64,000 nucleotides of DNA from Stentor roeselii. Lineage: Eukaryota > Ciliophora > Heterotrichea > Heterotrichida > Stentoridae. Both the position numbers and the translations under genes were made by a program. The stretch spans positions 62,001 to 126,000 of the forward strand of contig RSEH01000065.1 of assembly GCA_006503475.1 (NCBI GenBank). The letters are read 5' to 3'. Under the pieces are notes generated by a model. The model made no database searches. It was given only the letters and a program-made list of their open reading frames with translations, and was not told the origin of the DNA. Below are positions 53,461 through 63,641 of this stretch, in pieces. Each line of letters opens with the position of its first letter. Within the stretch, counting starts at the first letter, position 1.

Positions 53461-55388
53461 AGTTCTTGTCGTTCAATACGACTACAGCTCTTATCCTCAA
53501 ATACTAAAGTACTTGTGTTAAAATCATTGAAATCGACGTCACGTTTAAGAACTTTAAAGACAAAATCGCCGATATTGAAAAGATTTTCCTTCGCATCAAA
53601 AAAAGCAAGTTTTTTCCTTTCTGAGTCGAGAGCAATCACGACAGGCTTTTCATTCTCAATTCCAAGAGACTGAAAAAATTCTTCATGGCAGGTCTGGTTA
53701 AAACTAAAAACTTTCGCATAAAAGTTCCTCTTCGCAATGACTGCTTGGACCATCTTCACATTATCAATCATTTTCAAGTCATCAGGACTTTTTGCGATTT
53801 TTCTCGACTGTTTAAAAGTTACTGAAAAAGTCTCTGGAAATAAAAAACATAAGTGAGAACTGGTCAAACATGACTTGGAAAGTGCTGAAAAAGTCTTTAT
53901 TTCTTTCACAGGGTCCAAGTCTTCTAAGTCGTCAAGTTGATGAAAAGTTTGGTTTAAAGGAACCAGCAATTTTTCTAAAGCGATTTTTTCGACGAAGTAA
54001 TAAAGTGACGTAAAATCATTCAACTTTCCTTGAAACTCTAAAATTCGAAGACCACTCTTTTTTTTCACAAAAGCGAAAAAACTTGGGTATCTGTCGATGT
54101 CGAATTTTTTTAAAACCTGGTCTTTTGAAAGGTTTGTGAAACCGATTTTTATGAAGTGCTGGAAAATGGGGACTTTTCCTAAGGCTTTTATTTGGATTGG
54201 TACTTTGTTTTGACTGACTAGGAAAAAGCCTACCTTTGACTGGGTGTCGAGGGTGTTGATGAATGAGGTGATTGAGCTGTCGTGAAGAACGGAGACTTCT
54301 GATTTTAATGCTAAAGAAAGTTCTTTTTCTAGGTCCTGAAGATTTTCACTTGTTAAAATCATTCCTCGTGTTTTTTTCGAAGGAAGAAGTTTAATAAAAG
54401 GCAGTTTCTGGTTCCCCAAGTCGATCAAAGAGCTATCTTCTGACCTAAGATCATAAAACTTAACGACTCCTTTATACTCCTTCAAAACTTCCTCCCAAAT
54501 AGGACTAGGTCTATCTTTATGCACATGAATCACTGAAAATTCCTCATTTTTCCCAACAACTTCTGAAAAATTCACCGAACTTACAGGAATCACTGGAAAT
54601 TCCGGTAAAAAAGCCAGCTGATCAGGGTCAAAAAACTCATTCAAGAACCTTCTAGGCCTAAGCTTTTGTTTTTCCGCAGCCGCAAAAGGACTTAAAAATT
54701 TTACCAGGTCTTCAAAAATAAAAACTCCTTCAAACCAGGTGTTTTTTTCATTCTCCACAACTAAAATGCTAGGAAATCGATAAACTTGAAACTTGTCTAA
54801 AATTTCAGTCTGGTTGATAAAAACGACTCCGAATTCGAGTCTTCCTCTGAATTTTGATGAAAGGGCTTTGAGGTCGTTGTCGATCTCCTCGTCTCGAAGG
54901 AAAATAAAGACTTTTCTCATTGGGAGAGATAAAAACTCTTCGATGTAGTCCTTTCCGACGAAGTCTCCGAGGTATGGAACGTTTTCTGTGATAAATTTGT
55001 TTAGGTGGAATGGGTGAAAGTCTTCTGTGAAGATCTTTTCTGATATTAAGGGGCTTCCTGTCAAAGGACTTATCCCTCGAGGGATGAAGGACTGGACTGC
55101 TGGAAGGTTTTCTTTCATGTCGACTGTGCAGAATTCTGGATCGTTTTCGCAGCTTATTGCGAAGATTTTTATTAGATGATTCAGTCTTGGAAGGAGGGGA
55201 AGGAGGGATTCTCCGAGAAATATTGACTTGTAGTTTAGAAGGTCGTAGATTATCACGATTGTCTGGTAGTCAGGCCGCTCAATGTAGAAGTTGATTTCGC
55301 TTGATTTTATCTGAGATACGTACTTTGGGTCGAAATAACTGTCGATTGAAAGGACTGATTTGATTATCAAAAAGAAAAGAGCTCTCAT
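53457..55388 (-). CDS. Secretory-pathway protein with thioredoxin-like folds, no CxxC
   Basis: A 643-residue protein with a hydrophobic N-terminal signal sequence (LFFLIIKSVLSIDS). Several segments resemble thioredoxin folds as in protein disulphide isomerase: FGVVFINQTEILDKFQVYRF followed by PSILVVEN, IKIGFTNLSKDQVLKKFDID followed by RYPSFFAFV, and LEKLLVPLNQTFHQ. None carries a CxxC active site, so it is unlikely to be an oxidoreductase. The C terminus RQEL resembles KDEL-type ER retrieval signals. It may be an ER chaperone or redox-inactive PDI relative; this is inferred. The stop codon overlaps that of the small convergent gene. Confidence 0.7.
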   Translation of the reverse strand: MRALFFLIIKSVLSIDSYFDPKYVSQIKSSEINFYIERPDYQTIVIIYDLLNYKSIFLGESLLPLLPRLNHLIKIFAISCENDPEFCTVDMKENLPAVQSFIPRGISPLTGSPLISEKIFTEDFHPFHLNKFITENVPYLGDFVGKDYIEEFLSLPMRKVFIFLRDEEIDNDLKALSSKFRGRLEFGVVFINQTEILDKFQVYRFPSILVVENEKNTWFEGVFIFEDLVKFLSPFAAAEKQKLRPRRFLNEFFDPDQLAFLPEFPVIPVSSVNFSEVVGKNEEFSVIHVHKDRPSPIWEEVLKEYKGVVKFYDLRSEDSSLIDLGNQKLPFIKLLPSKKTRGMILTSENLQDLEKELSLALKSEVSVLHDSSITSFINTLDTQSKVGFFLVSQNKVPIQIKALGKVPIFQHFIKIGFTNLSKDQVLKKFDIDRYPSFFAFVKKKSGLRILEFQGKLNDFTSLYYFVEKIALEKLLVPLNQTFHQLDDLEDLDPVKEIKTFSALSKSCLTSSHLCFLFPETFSVTFKQSRKIAKSPDDLKMIDNVKMVQAVIAKRNFYAKVFSFNQTCHEEFFQSLGIENEKPVVIALDSERKKLAFFDAKENLFNIGDFVFKVLKRDVDFNDFNTSTLVFEDKSCSRIERQEL

Positions 55389-55734
55389 TTTTGATTAAAT
55401 TTAGTCAAGATCATGAGTATTTAGTGTTGATTAGACTTTGTTTTTAGAATAATTAATTATCAATTTATAGTTTTACAAGGAAAATCATACTTTTATGAGA
55501 AGTTGATTCTTAATGTCTTTGATTTTTATAGCCTTGTGCTTTTTCTCTTAAAAATTTTCTACAAGAATGATAATTGCTAAGTCTTCAAATTAATAAGATC
55601 TAACAATAAAATAACCAATTCCCAACTGATAAATTCAAGAATCCCTGACAACCCCAAATTTTTCTTATCACATTAAAAACCCTTTCCCTTTAAACCTCTA
55701 ATAATCCCTGTAGAGATAATGACATAAATAAAAC
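55389..55734. promoter_or_regulatory. Divergent spacer between thioredoxin-fold gene and CLN3
   Basis: These 346 bp separate two start codons and should contain both promoters. The plus strand becomes C-rich near CLN3. No specific element was recognised. Confidence 0.45.
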
Positions 55735-56946
55735 ATGGAAGGATTTTTCAAGTTCTTCATCGTTTTATTCCTAGTAGGTCTAATAAACAACTTCAGCTAC
55801 GTGCTAATCTCTGTAGGAGCTCAAGCCCTCTCAGCTCAATTCGGCGAGAAAGACCTGATGCCTCTTTTTACATTTATGTTAGTATCCTTCAACATTCCGA
55901 TGCTGATACTGAACTTCAGGTACCTTGCAGGTGTGAATAGTTTGATTCGAATAGTATCAGTTTGCATAATCACCTTGTTAGCTTTCATAGCAATGGCCGC
56001 TTGCACATCAATCTCGGGAAGCTGGGGCTTCCCAGTGGCCCTTCTAGCGTCACTCGTGATGGGCATGGCTCAAAGCATCGGAGAATGCGTAAATCTCGGC
56101 TTCCTAAAAGCCTTCCCTTCCGACTACATCGTAGGCTTCACATCAGGGACAGGCTTTGCAGGAATTGCAGGTTCAGGTGCATGGCTGATTTGTAATGCAA
56201 TCGGCCTTCACGGTTACCAAGTCTTTTTATTATTTTCTCCTCTGATCATCGTTTACTTCTTCAGCTTTCTCTGGGTTTACAGAAGAGGGAAGAATTTTGT
56301 GAATGTCCAAAAGTACTCAATGGTTGAAGGGCCTATTTTAAATGAGGAGTCTTATTCAAAGTCACTTGAATTAATGAAGGAAGAAGAGAAAAAAGAAGAT
56401 ATTTCGAATACAGGAAATTCTGCTTTTTCAATGGAACTTTTGAAGAAGGTCTGGAAAAAAATGTGGTTTTGGGGAATGAACTTGTGCGCTGTTTATTTTT
56501 TAGAATATTGCATCATTACTGGCTTCGCTGATCGCGCCACGCTTAAGTACTCGGATCATAGTTCGTTCGTTAAGGAAAATGCTTTTGTTATTATTCAGTT
56601 TTGTTATCAGTTTGGAGTTTGGATGAGTCGATCTAGTTTAAAGGTTTTTAAGGTTCAAAGAGTTTGGATTGTCACTGTTTTGCAACTTATTAATTGGGTC
56701 GTTTGGTGGTTTGAGGCTGAATTTTTGTTTTTGAGTGAGTGGGGAGAGTTTGTGTTGACTGTTTGGGTTGGGTTGATGGGAGGACTTGCTTATGTTAATA
56801 CTGGGTACCTTATATTAAATTCTGATGATATACCTAAAGAACACAAGGAAGCTTCTATGAATGTAGTCCTAGCTTTGAATAATCTTGGGGTTCTTGCAAG
56901 CACTATCTTTTGTCTGATTTTAGATAATTTTATAATGAAAGTTTAA
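55735..56946 (+). CDS. CLN3: CLN3/battenin lysosomal membrane protein
   Basis: A 403-residue protein with about eleven membrane helices. Family blocks: GLINNFSYVLISVGAQ at the start, SIGECVNLGFLKAFP, GFTSGTGFAGIAGSGAWL near residues 137-155, VYFLEYCIITGFADRAT, and LMGGLAYVNTGYLIL near the end, all typical of CLN3. CLN3 resides in lysosomes and related vacuoles; its human orthologue is mutated in Batten disease and it belongs to the major-facilitator-like transporters. Length is close to the human protein (438). Single exon. Confidence 0.93.
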   Translation: MEGFFKFFIVLFLVGLINNFSYVLISVGAQALSAQFGEKDLMPLFTFMLVSFNIPMLILNFRYLAGVNSLIRIVSVCIITLLAFIAMAACTSISGSWGFPVALLASLVMGMAQSIGECVNLGFLKAFPSDYIVGFTSGTGFAGIAGSGAWLICNAIGLHGYQVFLLFSPLIIVYFFSFLWVYRRGKNFVNVQKYSMVEGPILNEESYSKSLELMKEEEKKEDISNTGNSAFSMELLKKVWKKMWFWGMNLCAVYFLEYCIITGFADRATLKYSDHSSFVKENAFVIIQFCYQFGVWMSRSSLKVFKVQRVWIVTVLQLINWVVWWFEAEFLFLSEWGEFVLTVWVGLMGGLAYVNTGYLILNSDDIPKEHKEASMNVVLALNNLGVLASTIFCLILDNFIMKV

Positions 56947-57061
56947 GTAATGAGCTTTAATTTTTTATTTAATAAAGACCTTGATCTATAAAAAACCTTC
57001 ATAATCTCTAATTTTAATTTTCTTATCATCCCATTTACCCTCATCTGAAAGCTTACTTAAC

Positions 57062-59400
57062 CTATTCAGTTTTTCCCTTGCCCAAATATACATTCCTTGC
57101 ATATCTCCGAACATGTCTCCACTTAATAAGATTACGATACTTTTCAGGGTTATCATAAATATAAGCCGCTTTCAAAATAGCTCTCTCCTTCTCCTCAGGA
57201 CTAAGCCAAACTCTAACCTCACTATCAGTTTGCGGTAACTCCGAAGAAACAGTAGCCCTTCTATCAATCCACTTATGCACAGGCTGTGTAATAACCGGTT
57301 CCGGGTTGCCTTCAAGTTTATTTTTTCTCTGCAAGTTCATAAAAGCATTAGGATAATTCAAGAACTTATCCAAAAACGCATTAATAGGAGTGAGTTGATA
57401 TCGAATGAACCCAATATCAGTTCCTTTTCCATAGCTTTCAAAGATAATCTTCCCTGAATGCGGGTCAATAAATTCAGGGTAAAAAATTCCAGGGTCGCTT
57501 CTCTTTCCAGCGAGTGGATCATAAATATCAGCATCCCAATCGGCCATATTTTTCGCATCATAATAACTACTGTAAATGTTCCTATCCAAGTTCTCATCCA
57601 TTCCTTTCGTGTGGATTCCTTTCGTCAAGGTCCAGACACGAAAAGCGATTTTTTCGCTGAGAGTCATTTTTTTGATGGCTTGTTTATAATATTTTTCGAA
57701 GAACTTGCTGTGAATTTTCAAACAGTAAAGGTAAGAATTGTGCTTTTGTGGGTATAAAAGACCTAGTTCAATAAATACACGGATTATTGACTTTTGCTTG
57801 ATTTCTTCACCGATCGGACCCATGACCATGATGACAGGTGATTTGAAAAAATTACTTAAAACGTCAAGAATTGCAAAGTTCAAAGTACCGTTGTTGAGAA
57901 GGTACTCGACTTCAGGTCTGTCGTACATCGAGTTGATCTTATAACAGAACTTTTGGTATTCCTTGTCCCATTCAGGGCCGTTACAGTCAAGCAACTTGTA
58001 AAAGTCTGGGTTTTTATCTTGAATATGGATCAAGTTGTCTGTGAACACTCTCCAATAATGAAGATTTTTTCCGATATTTCTAGAAATCAACTGGATATGG
58101 TCTTTATTATAGATGTGACTGAAAAGGTCTTCCATTTCTTTCAGACTTTCAGCTCCTTCCCACTCTAAGGTAGGAAAAGCAGTTTCTAGTAGATTTAAGT
58201 CATCATAAATCTGAGTGTTGAAGTAAAAACTTCCACCTTCCAAGATGATTGGCATGTGATTCCTCCAAGCGAAGTCATTCTATTTACTTTTACGAATTGT
58301 CTCAATGCAAGAGCTTCTAACCAACTCACAGGCCTGTCTTCGTTTGTTTCGATTTCTAATAATTTTCCAGCTTTTTCTGCATAAAGGTTACCTAAGACTA
58401 GTAACAGATGAGGATATTCCAAGTCTTTTATGTTTAACTCGTGAAAACCTGATATCAAGTCGAGAAGGTCAAGTAAAAACCAGGTTGTTTTTAAACCGCT
58501 ACGGAAAATACCGACGAAATTCTCCTTTGGGCAACTTGAGGCTTCCTCGTTTCGGTAGAAAGTTAAACATAGGTCTAGTGCTGCTTGAACCATTGCTTTT
58601 GATGAACTTTGAGGGTCTTGGGAATTTACTTTGACTCGATCTTTTGAGATTATTTTTAGAATTTCTTTTAAGGAATCTACGATTGGGGTTGATTGAGGTA
58701 GTCGATCTTCAAATTCAGCTAAAAACTTAGCCAACTCTTTTTTCTGATCATTTCCCAATCTTAAAAACTCATCACTCTTAATATTCCTCCTCAATATTTC
58801 ATTTAACTTTACATCCAAGTAAAGCCTTTCATGATTCGCAACGAGTAGATCAACAATCATTTCCCATCGAGTCATATACACCGATGCGAATTTAACATCA
58901 GCATGTTTAACCAAGAACTTCACGATTTTAGCTTCAAAAAGGTCTAAAAATGATTCAAAGTTCAAAGAGTTGACCTCGCCAAGGTCAACATGTATTAAAA
59001 ATGTTCCACTTTTGACATTGGCGAATTTTTCAAGGTTTGACTTAAGAAACCAACTTTTTCCTGAAGATTCAGGACCAGTGATGAACATCAAGTTGTTTAT
59101 GTTACGATTCGTGCTTGACTCTTCTCTGAATGAAAACATGAACTTGGTTATCTCACGGTTATAACGAGCGTTTGAGTAGAATGGCCAGGAATATGATGTT
59201 ACTGGCTTGAATGGCTCTTCTTCGAATGGCCGGACCCAAGAGGAACGGAAAAAAGTCATGATGTATCTGTCGTAGTTTATGAAAGTGTGTTTTGTCCATC
59301 TTCTGACTCGGTCTGATTTTTTGAACTTATCCCAGGCAGGATGCTTTAGACTGAATCTTGCCCATTGACGCTTTGCTGCGTTAATCCAGGCAGTCAACAT
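57062..59400 (-). CDS. P-loop ATPase-like protein, two exons joined by a 14-nt intron
   Basis: Two overlapping frames (59400 downwards and the frame ending at 57062) belong to one gene. Exon 1 has 369 codons: a basic N terminus, then Walker A GPESSGKSW near residue 110 and LDLLDLISGFHE in the later core. It continues as RQF, then jumps by removal of 14 nt to NDFAWRNHMPIILEGGSFYF, the hydrophobic strand expected next in STAND/archaeal-type ATPases. Exon 2 adds 405 residues with no known domain (LNFAILDVLSNFFKSPVIMV; RRYARNVYLGKG at the end). The product has about 774 residues. Mitochondrial location is possible given the basic, Trp-rich N terminus. Function unknown. Confidence 0.75.
58280..58293 (-). 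other. Candidate 14-nt intron
   Basis: GTAAAAGTAAATAG has GTAA at its start and A..TAG at its end, like the two 15-nt introns in this window, but is one base shorter. Joining the flanking frames needs removal of 2 mod 3 bases, so neither 15 nor 16 fits here. A lost base in the A run during sequencing or assembly would explain it equally well. Confidence 0.6.
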
Positions 59401-60554
59401 TAATTTGAGTAAATTGGTTAAATAAGCTAAAGATATTAGATTTGAGATTTTGTTTCTTAGTTTTTGAGTTATCTTAGCCTAATCTAATAATTACAGCATT
59501 TCGATGAACAAGTATGATAAGCCTATCTTTTATAATTTTAGCTAAAAATCCAGCAGTTTATGCTAATTGTGATTCAAATGGTATTAAAATGAATATAAAA
59601 AATCGAGTTTTTTACTTTAATAGCAAAATTTGTTTGAATGTTCAGTTAATGCTATAATAAGATAAATAAAGTTCAATTAAATCATTCTCTAAATCTTGAT
59701 TAATTCATATTTCAGTGATCTTCAATTAACTCAAGAGACATCAATTTAACTGATTGATCAATTAAGTATATGAATAAAACTAGTTTATACAAAGCACTTT
59801 TGATTTTCCTGAAAGATAAGTTCCATTACCAAATAAAGCTAAAATTGGCAAAGATAGTAATCTAGAATTTTTTGATATACTATTAATAGAAGATTAGATT
59901 TTGAGAACTTTAATGTTTGTAAAATTCTAAATTTGTAGAAAAGAAATATTTTTTATTTACATTCAATAATTATTTACACATAAATGTGAGCCGAATAAGG
60001 TTTATTGAAAAACTTGAGTTGAATGCGCAAGTATTTGAAGAATTATAATAAATATCTTGAATGTAAACTGGCCAAAGTATCGGTAATGTTTATAGGAGTA
60101 GAAAAAATCAAGAACGATAAGCTTAAATTTTCGTGTTGGATATTAAAAGTCAAATTTATAATTTTTATAGCTAATCTAACTCGGGAATTTCCCTCTAATA
60201 GTAGACTTGATGATCATTCAAAATTCATAAATTTTTGAAAGGTTTATATAACTTTTAGTTTGTATTTAAAATATTATAACTTATTGATATTGAATCTTAA
60301 TAAACAAAATCTCATAGATAATTATACCATTTTATAGAAATTAATTCTAAAACCTCATATCACAAGAATTCTTATCAATTATATTACTTTAATATCCAGC
60401 AATCACTATGATAAGTTAATGATTTAAACAATTTATCCTTCACTACCAAATCTCCATAAAAAAAATAAAAACTTCTCTTAAATTCTCTTCACCATCATTA
60501 AAACCCAGAGTAATCTAAATCCATTCTCTATGACAGTAAAGACACTTAAAAATC
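59401..60554. other. 1.15-kb gene-free spacer
   Basis: This stretch lies between the start of the ATPase-like gene and the 3' end of the voltage-sensor-like gene. A 71-codon frame at 60023-60238 is Lys/Asn/Ile-rich without motif and is taken as chance. No RNA gene or repeat was seen. Confidence 0.5.
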
Positions 60555-61193
60555 CTAACTACTTCCCGAGTCCTTAATACCTTTCCAAGCATTCGAGGTA
60601 CTATAAAAGCTATCATCCTCATCCTCCTCAATCAAAACTTCCATATTAGGTCTATACTTGCCAAAAATCCTCAATTCATTATTTTTCTTCAATCCATTAC
60701 TACCAGGTTTGTGAATCAAGTTGACAGCGATAACATTCGTTTGTTTCTGATGCTTAAAGACAAGTACAAGTCTAGCCAAAAAAACAATATTTCTGATGAC
60801 AAGTAAAACATCGATGGTCGTATTTTCAAAGTTCTTCAACAACCTGTTTTGAAGAGATAAGACTATTCCAACAATGCACAAAAGCGTGACAAGAACGTCA
60901 AAAAAATTACTCAACGAGCAGCAGGATGATGGACCTTGCAAGTAAATCCTTATTGATATCTCTGTAACGATGATAATACAAATCAAGATCTCTAATACTA
61001 CCAAAGCACTGTGAGCTGATTGGATAATACCTGAAACGTTTGCCTGGATCAGAAAGTTTAGGACTATACTTGCAATGCAGAGAAGAATTAGGGATAAGTA
61101 CATCATCTGCATGATTCTGGAGAAGTATATTCGACTTAAGATGATTCTGCATTTTGAGGATTGCTTTCGACTAGGACTTTGAACTTCGAACAT
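60555..61193 (-). CDS. Voltage-sensor-domain-like four-helix membrane protein
   Basis: A 212-residue protein with four hydrophobic helices and no pore. Helix 2 contains LEILICIIIVTEISIRIYLQ, with the acidic and Arg positions of voltage-sensor S2; helix 3 starts NFFDVLVTLL, like the N-x-x-D of S3; helix 4 reads IRNIVFLARLVLVFKHQKQT with spaced basic residues, though not the strict every-third-residue pattern of S4. The tail is acidic (EEDEDDS). This resembles Hv1/TMEM266-type sensor-only proteins. Proton conduction cannot be concluded, since the S4 arginines are sparse. Confidence 0.7.
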   Translation of the reverse strand: MFEVQSPSRKQSSKCRIILSRIYFSRIMQMMYLSLILLCIASIVLNFLIQANVSGIIQSAHSALVVLEILICIIIVTEISIRIYLQGPSSCCSLSNFFDVLVTLLCIVGIVLSLQNRLLKNFENTTIDVLLVIRNIVFLARLVLVFKHQKQTNVIAVNLIHKPGSNGLKKNNELRIFGKYRPNMEVLIEEDEDDSFYSTSNAWKGIKDSGSS

Positions 61194-61267
61194 TGCAATT
61201 CTTAAATATTAGAATGGGTTATTTTATTAAATCACCTATTTTTGTTTTCTCTTGATTGATTAGATGA

Positions 61268-62566
61268 TTATTTGCAGTAATCATGAAACCCGAAATCAAC
61301 ATCGTCTCGACTGGCAGAGTCATAAATACCGTAAACTAGAGATACGATTCCGGATAAGACTTGAAATACGCCAAGGGTCAGAGTGATCAAGGAGCTTCTT
61401 TTATACTTCTCTACAAAGCTTTTAATACCAAAAACTCCTAAAGCTGAGCCTAGCAAAGAAAATACGAGAGTCCAAAGTCCATAGTCTAGTCTTATCTTCC
61501 CTGCAATCATGAATTGCAATGCTGAAACAGTTGATGTAAAAACAATCATAAATGAAGTAGTCGCTGTCATCACCTCCGGCCGTACATTGTAAGTCATAAG
61601 CGTAGGAGATAAGATTAAAGCCCCACCCACACCAACTATTGCTCCTAAAAATCCGGCTAGGAACCCTGCAACATTAAGCTTAAAACAAGGCTTTATCTCC
61701 CATCTTATATCTCCAGAGTCGAAGTTATATCCTGCAGCTACTTTCTTCTTATATTTTGATATAATTGTCTTAGAACAGAATACAGACAAAATTCCTAGAA
61801 AAATAAGCAGCACTGAAGTTAGTAGCCAATATTCTAAAGAGCAGAACTCAATATTAAAAACAGATTTAAACTTCGAACTTCCTCTACTCAATGAAGCTAA
61901 AATGATAATAACCCAAACCACCAAAATCCAAATCAAAGAGTCCCTGGGAAACAATCGTTTTTCTTGATCAAGTATAATTTGCAGATCTTGACTAACTGGT
62001 TGAGATTCAGTACTAACAATAATCTTCTCATCAAACACTCGAAGACTCTCTTTCTTAAAAATTTTAATTCCTGACTTGAATGTTTTGATTGATAGAAAAG
62101 CCAATAAAAATACAAGTGACAAAGTGATGATCCAATAAGGAAGGACAATATTCATGATTACTCCTGTCGTTGTTCCAATCATTAGAGGGCTGATAACAAC
62201 AGCATTGACATCGAATTCGATTTGTGGCTTGTTATGAGCAGGATGCTTGAGGAATAGTTTGATTAAAGAAGGCATCACTGAAGCTCCAACAATAGTAAAA
62301 TGACTCAAAGCTACTGCATTGCTAGAGTTATAAAAGAATAAAGTGATGTAAATCACTACATATAAAGCTCCGCCTCCTACACCTGAAGCTCCTGCCAATC
62401 CACTTGAAAAAAAAACCAAACAGGTTCCGAGGATCTCGTAACCTGTTAATGGGAATAAAGGCTTTTGGACGCATTCATTGTTTCTGCAAATTTTTCCTGA
62501 TGAGCAGTCGTTGTCGGATGTGCATGCGGATGCACAAAGAAAAAGAAAAAACAATGGAGCAATCAT
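61268..62566 (-). CDS. TauE/SafE-family membrane transporter
   Basis: A 432-residue protein with a signal sequence and a small Cys-rich extracytoplasmic segment (CTSDNDCSSGKICRNNECVQ), followed by two repeated membrane halves. The glycine-rich family motif occurs in both: SGLAGASGVGGGALYVVIYI near residue 55 and AGFLGAIVGVGGALILSPTL near 305. Bacterial relatives export sulfite or organosulfonates and plant and protist members are uncharacterised anion carriers. Substrate is unknown. The N-terminal cysteine module is an addition to the basic family build. Confidence 0.88.
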   Translation of the reverse strand: MIAPLFFLFLCASACTSDNDCSSGKICRNNECVQKPLFPLTGYEILGTCLVFFSSGLAGASGVGGGALYVVIYITLFFYNSSNAVALSHFTIVGASVMPSLIKLFLKHPAHNKPQIEFDVNAVVISPLMIGTTTGVIMNIVLPYWIITLSLVFLLAFLSIKTFKSGIKIFKKESLRVFDEKIIVSTESQPVSQDLQIILDQEKRLFPRDSLIWILVVWVIIILASLSRGSSKFKSVFNIEFCSLEYWLLTSVLLIFLGILSVFCSKTIISKYKKKVAAGYNFDSGDIRWEIKPCFKLNVAGFLAGFLGAIVGVGGALILSPTLMTYNVRPEVMTATTSFMIVFTSTVSALQFMIAGKIRLDYGLWTLVFSLLGSALGVFGIKSFVEKYKRSSLITLTLGVFQVLSGIVSLVYGIYDSASRDDVDFGFHDYCK

Positions 62567-62686
62567 TTTATACTATTAGATATGAAAAAAAAGGGATAAT
62601 TCTAGTGTATTTTCTAAGTGAGTATTAAATAACTTCAACAAAAAATGTTTGTATCCTTAACAATTAACATAATTAATTCACTCCTT

Positions 62687-63628
62687 CTATTCATTAATCC
62701 ACTCTACCCTTTTCCCCTTATTCCACCTTCCCTTCTTCTGTGAATTTCCAATCCTCGTAACTCCAACTCCATGTTTTTTTCCATTAAGCCAGTTACCCTG
62801 AAAGACTTTTCCATTTCCCTTAACAAGAGTTCCCAGTCCATTTTTTTTATCACATTTATACATGCCTTCATAGACCCTTCCATCAGGCCAAGTGAATTTT
62901 CCATTTCCATGCATTTTATTTTCAAGCCAATCTCCAGTATAGCTTCTTCCATCACTCCAAACATAAAGTCCTTTTCCTTCAATGTTATTTTTGCAGAACT
63001 CTCCAGTATAGCTGCTTCCATCAATCCATTTGAAGATTCCATGTCCATGTTTGCACCCGTCTTTAAATTCTCCTGAATATTCGGCTCCATCAGGCCACCT
63101 TTCAATGCCCATGCCGTGTTGTTTTTCATTTAACCATTGACCTTCGTATCTGGCTCCGGATTCACTTACTAAGAAACCCAACCCATTCACTTTACCATTT
63201 TTGAATGTTCCTTGAAAGTACTCGCCGTTCGCGTATATCACACGGCAGAGACCTTCTAACTTTCCGTTTAGCCAGTGACCTTCAGCTAAACTACCATCTT
63301 CGAAGGCCTGGACTCCTCTACCTTGCGGAAGAATCCCGTCAAATTCTCCTTGGTAAATTGAATTATCTGCTAGTTTCATGTTCTTCCACTTTACCTCATC
63401 TCCAAAGTTAGAATACGGAAAAGGTGGTAATGAGTTCCACACACTTATTACTTTTTGAGAAATTGGAAGCAATGCAATATTTATCGCAAACGGTAAACAA
63501 GGCATATCGATTGTGTTTTCAAAAGGAACGGAAGGAGCTCTGGTTAATTTCGACTTTCCGATAGACTCAACTTCGACATGAGTCTCTGAACTTTGTTCAC
63601 TCATACATTGACAGCTCAAATTTCCCAT
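62687..63628 (-). CDS. MORN-repeat protein with dual-acylation N terminus
   Basis: A 313-residue protein starting MGNLSCQCMS, with Gly2 for N-myristoylation and nearby Cys for palmitoylation. Residues about 85-300 contain around nine MORN repeats of about 23 residues (YQGEFDGILPQGRGVQAFED, YEGQWLNEKQHGMGIERWPD, YTGDWLENKMHGNGKFTWPD). MORN proteins bind membranes and scaffold cortical or ciliary structures in protists. Membrane anchoring at the cell cortex is a reasonable inference. The rhomboid-like gene upstream on the same strand ends 13 bp before its start codon. Confidence 0.88.
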   Translation of the reverse strand: MGNLSCQCMSEQSSETHVEVESIGKSKLTRAPSVPFENTIDMPCLPFAINIALLPISQKVISVWNSLPPFPYSNFGDEVKWKNMKLADNSIYQGEFDGILPQGRGVQAFEDGSLAEGHWLNGKLEGLCRVIYANGEYFQGTFKNGKVNGLGFLVSESGARYEGQWLNEKQHGMGIERWPDGAEYSGEFKDGCKHGHGIFKWIDGSSYTGEFCKNNIEGKGLYVWSDGRSYTGDWLENKMHGNGKFTWPDGRVYEGMYKCDKKNGLGTLVKGNGKVFQGNWLNGKKHGVGVTRIGNSQKKGRWNKGKRVEWINE

Positions 63629-63641
63629 TTATTCAAACTTA

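Noticed and set aside
58195-58255. Two separate overlapping minus-strand genes (57062-58255 and 58195-59400)
   Set aside because: The overlap is explained by one gene with a very short intron; the frame-2 continuation supplies the expected hydrophobic strand, and the frame-1 tail does not.
60023-60238. 71-codon open frame in the spacer
   Set aside because: Composition is what AT-rich random sequence gives, with no motif or supporting context.
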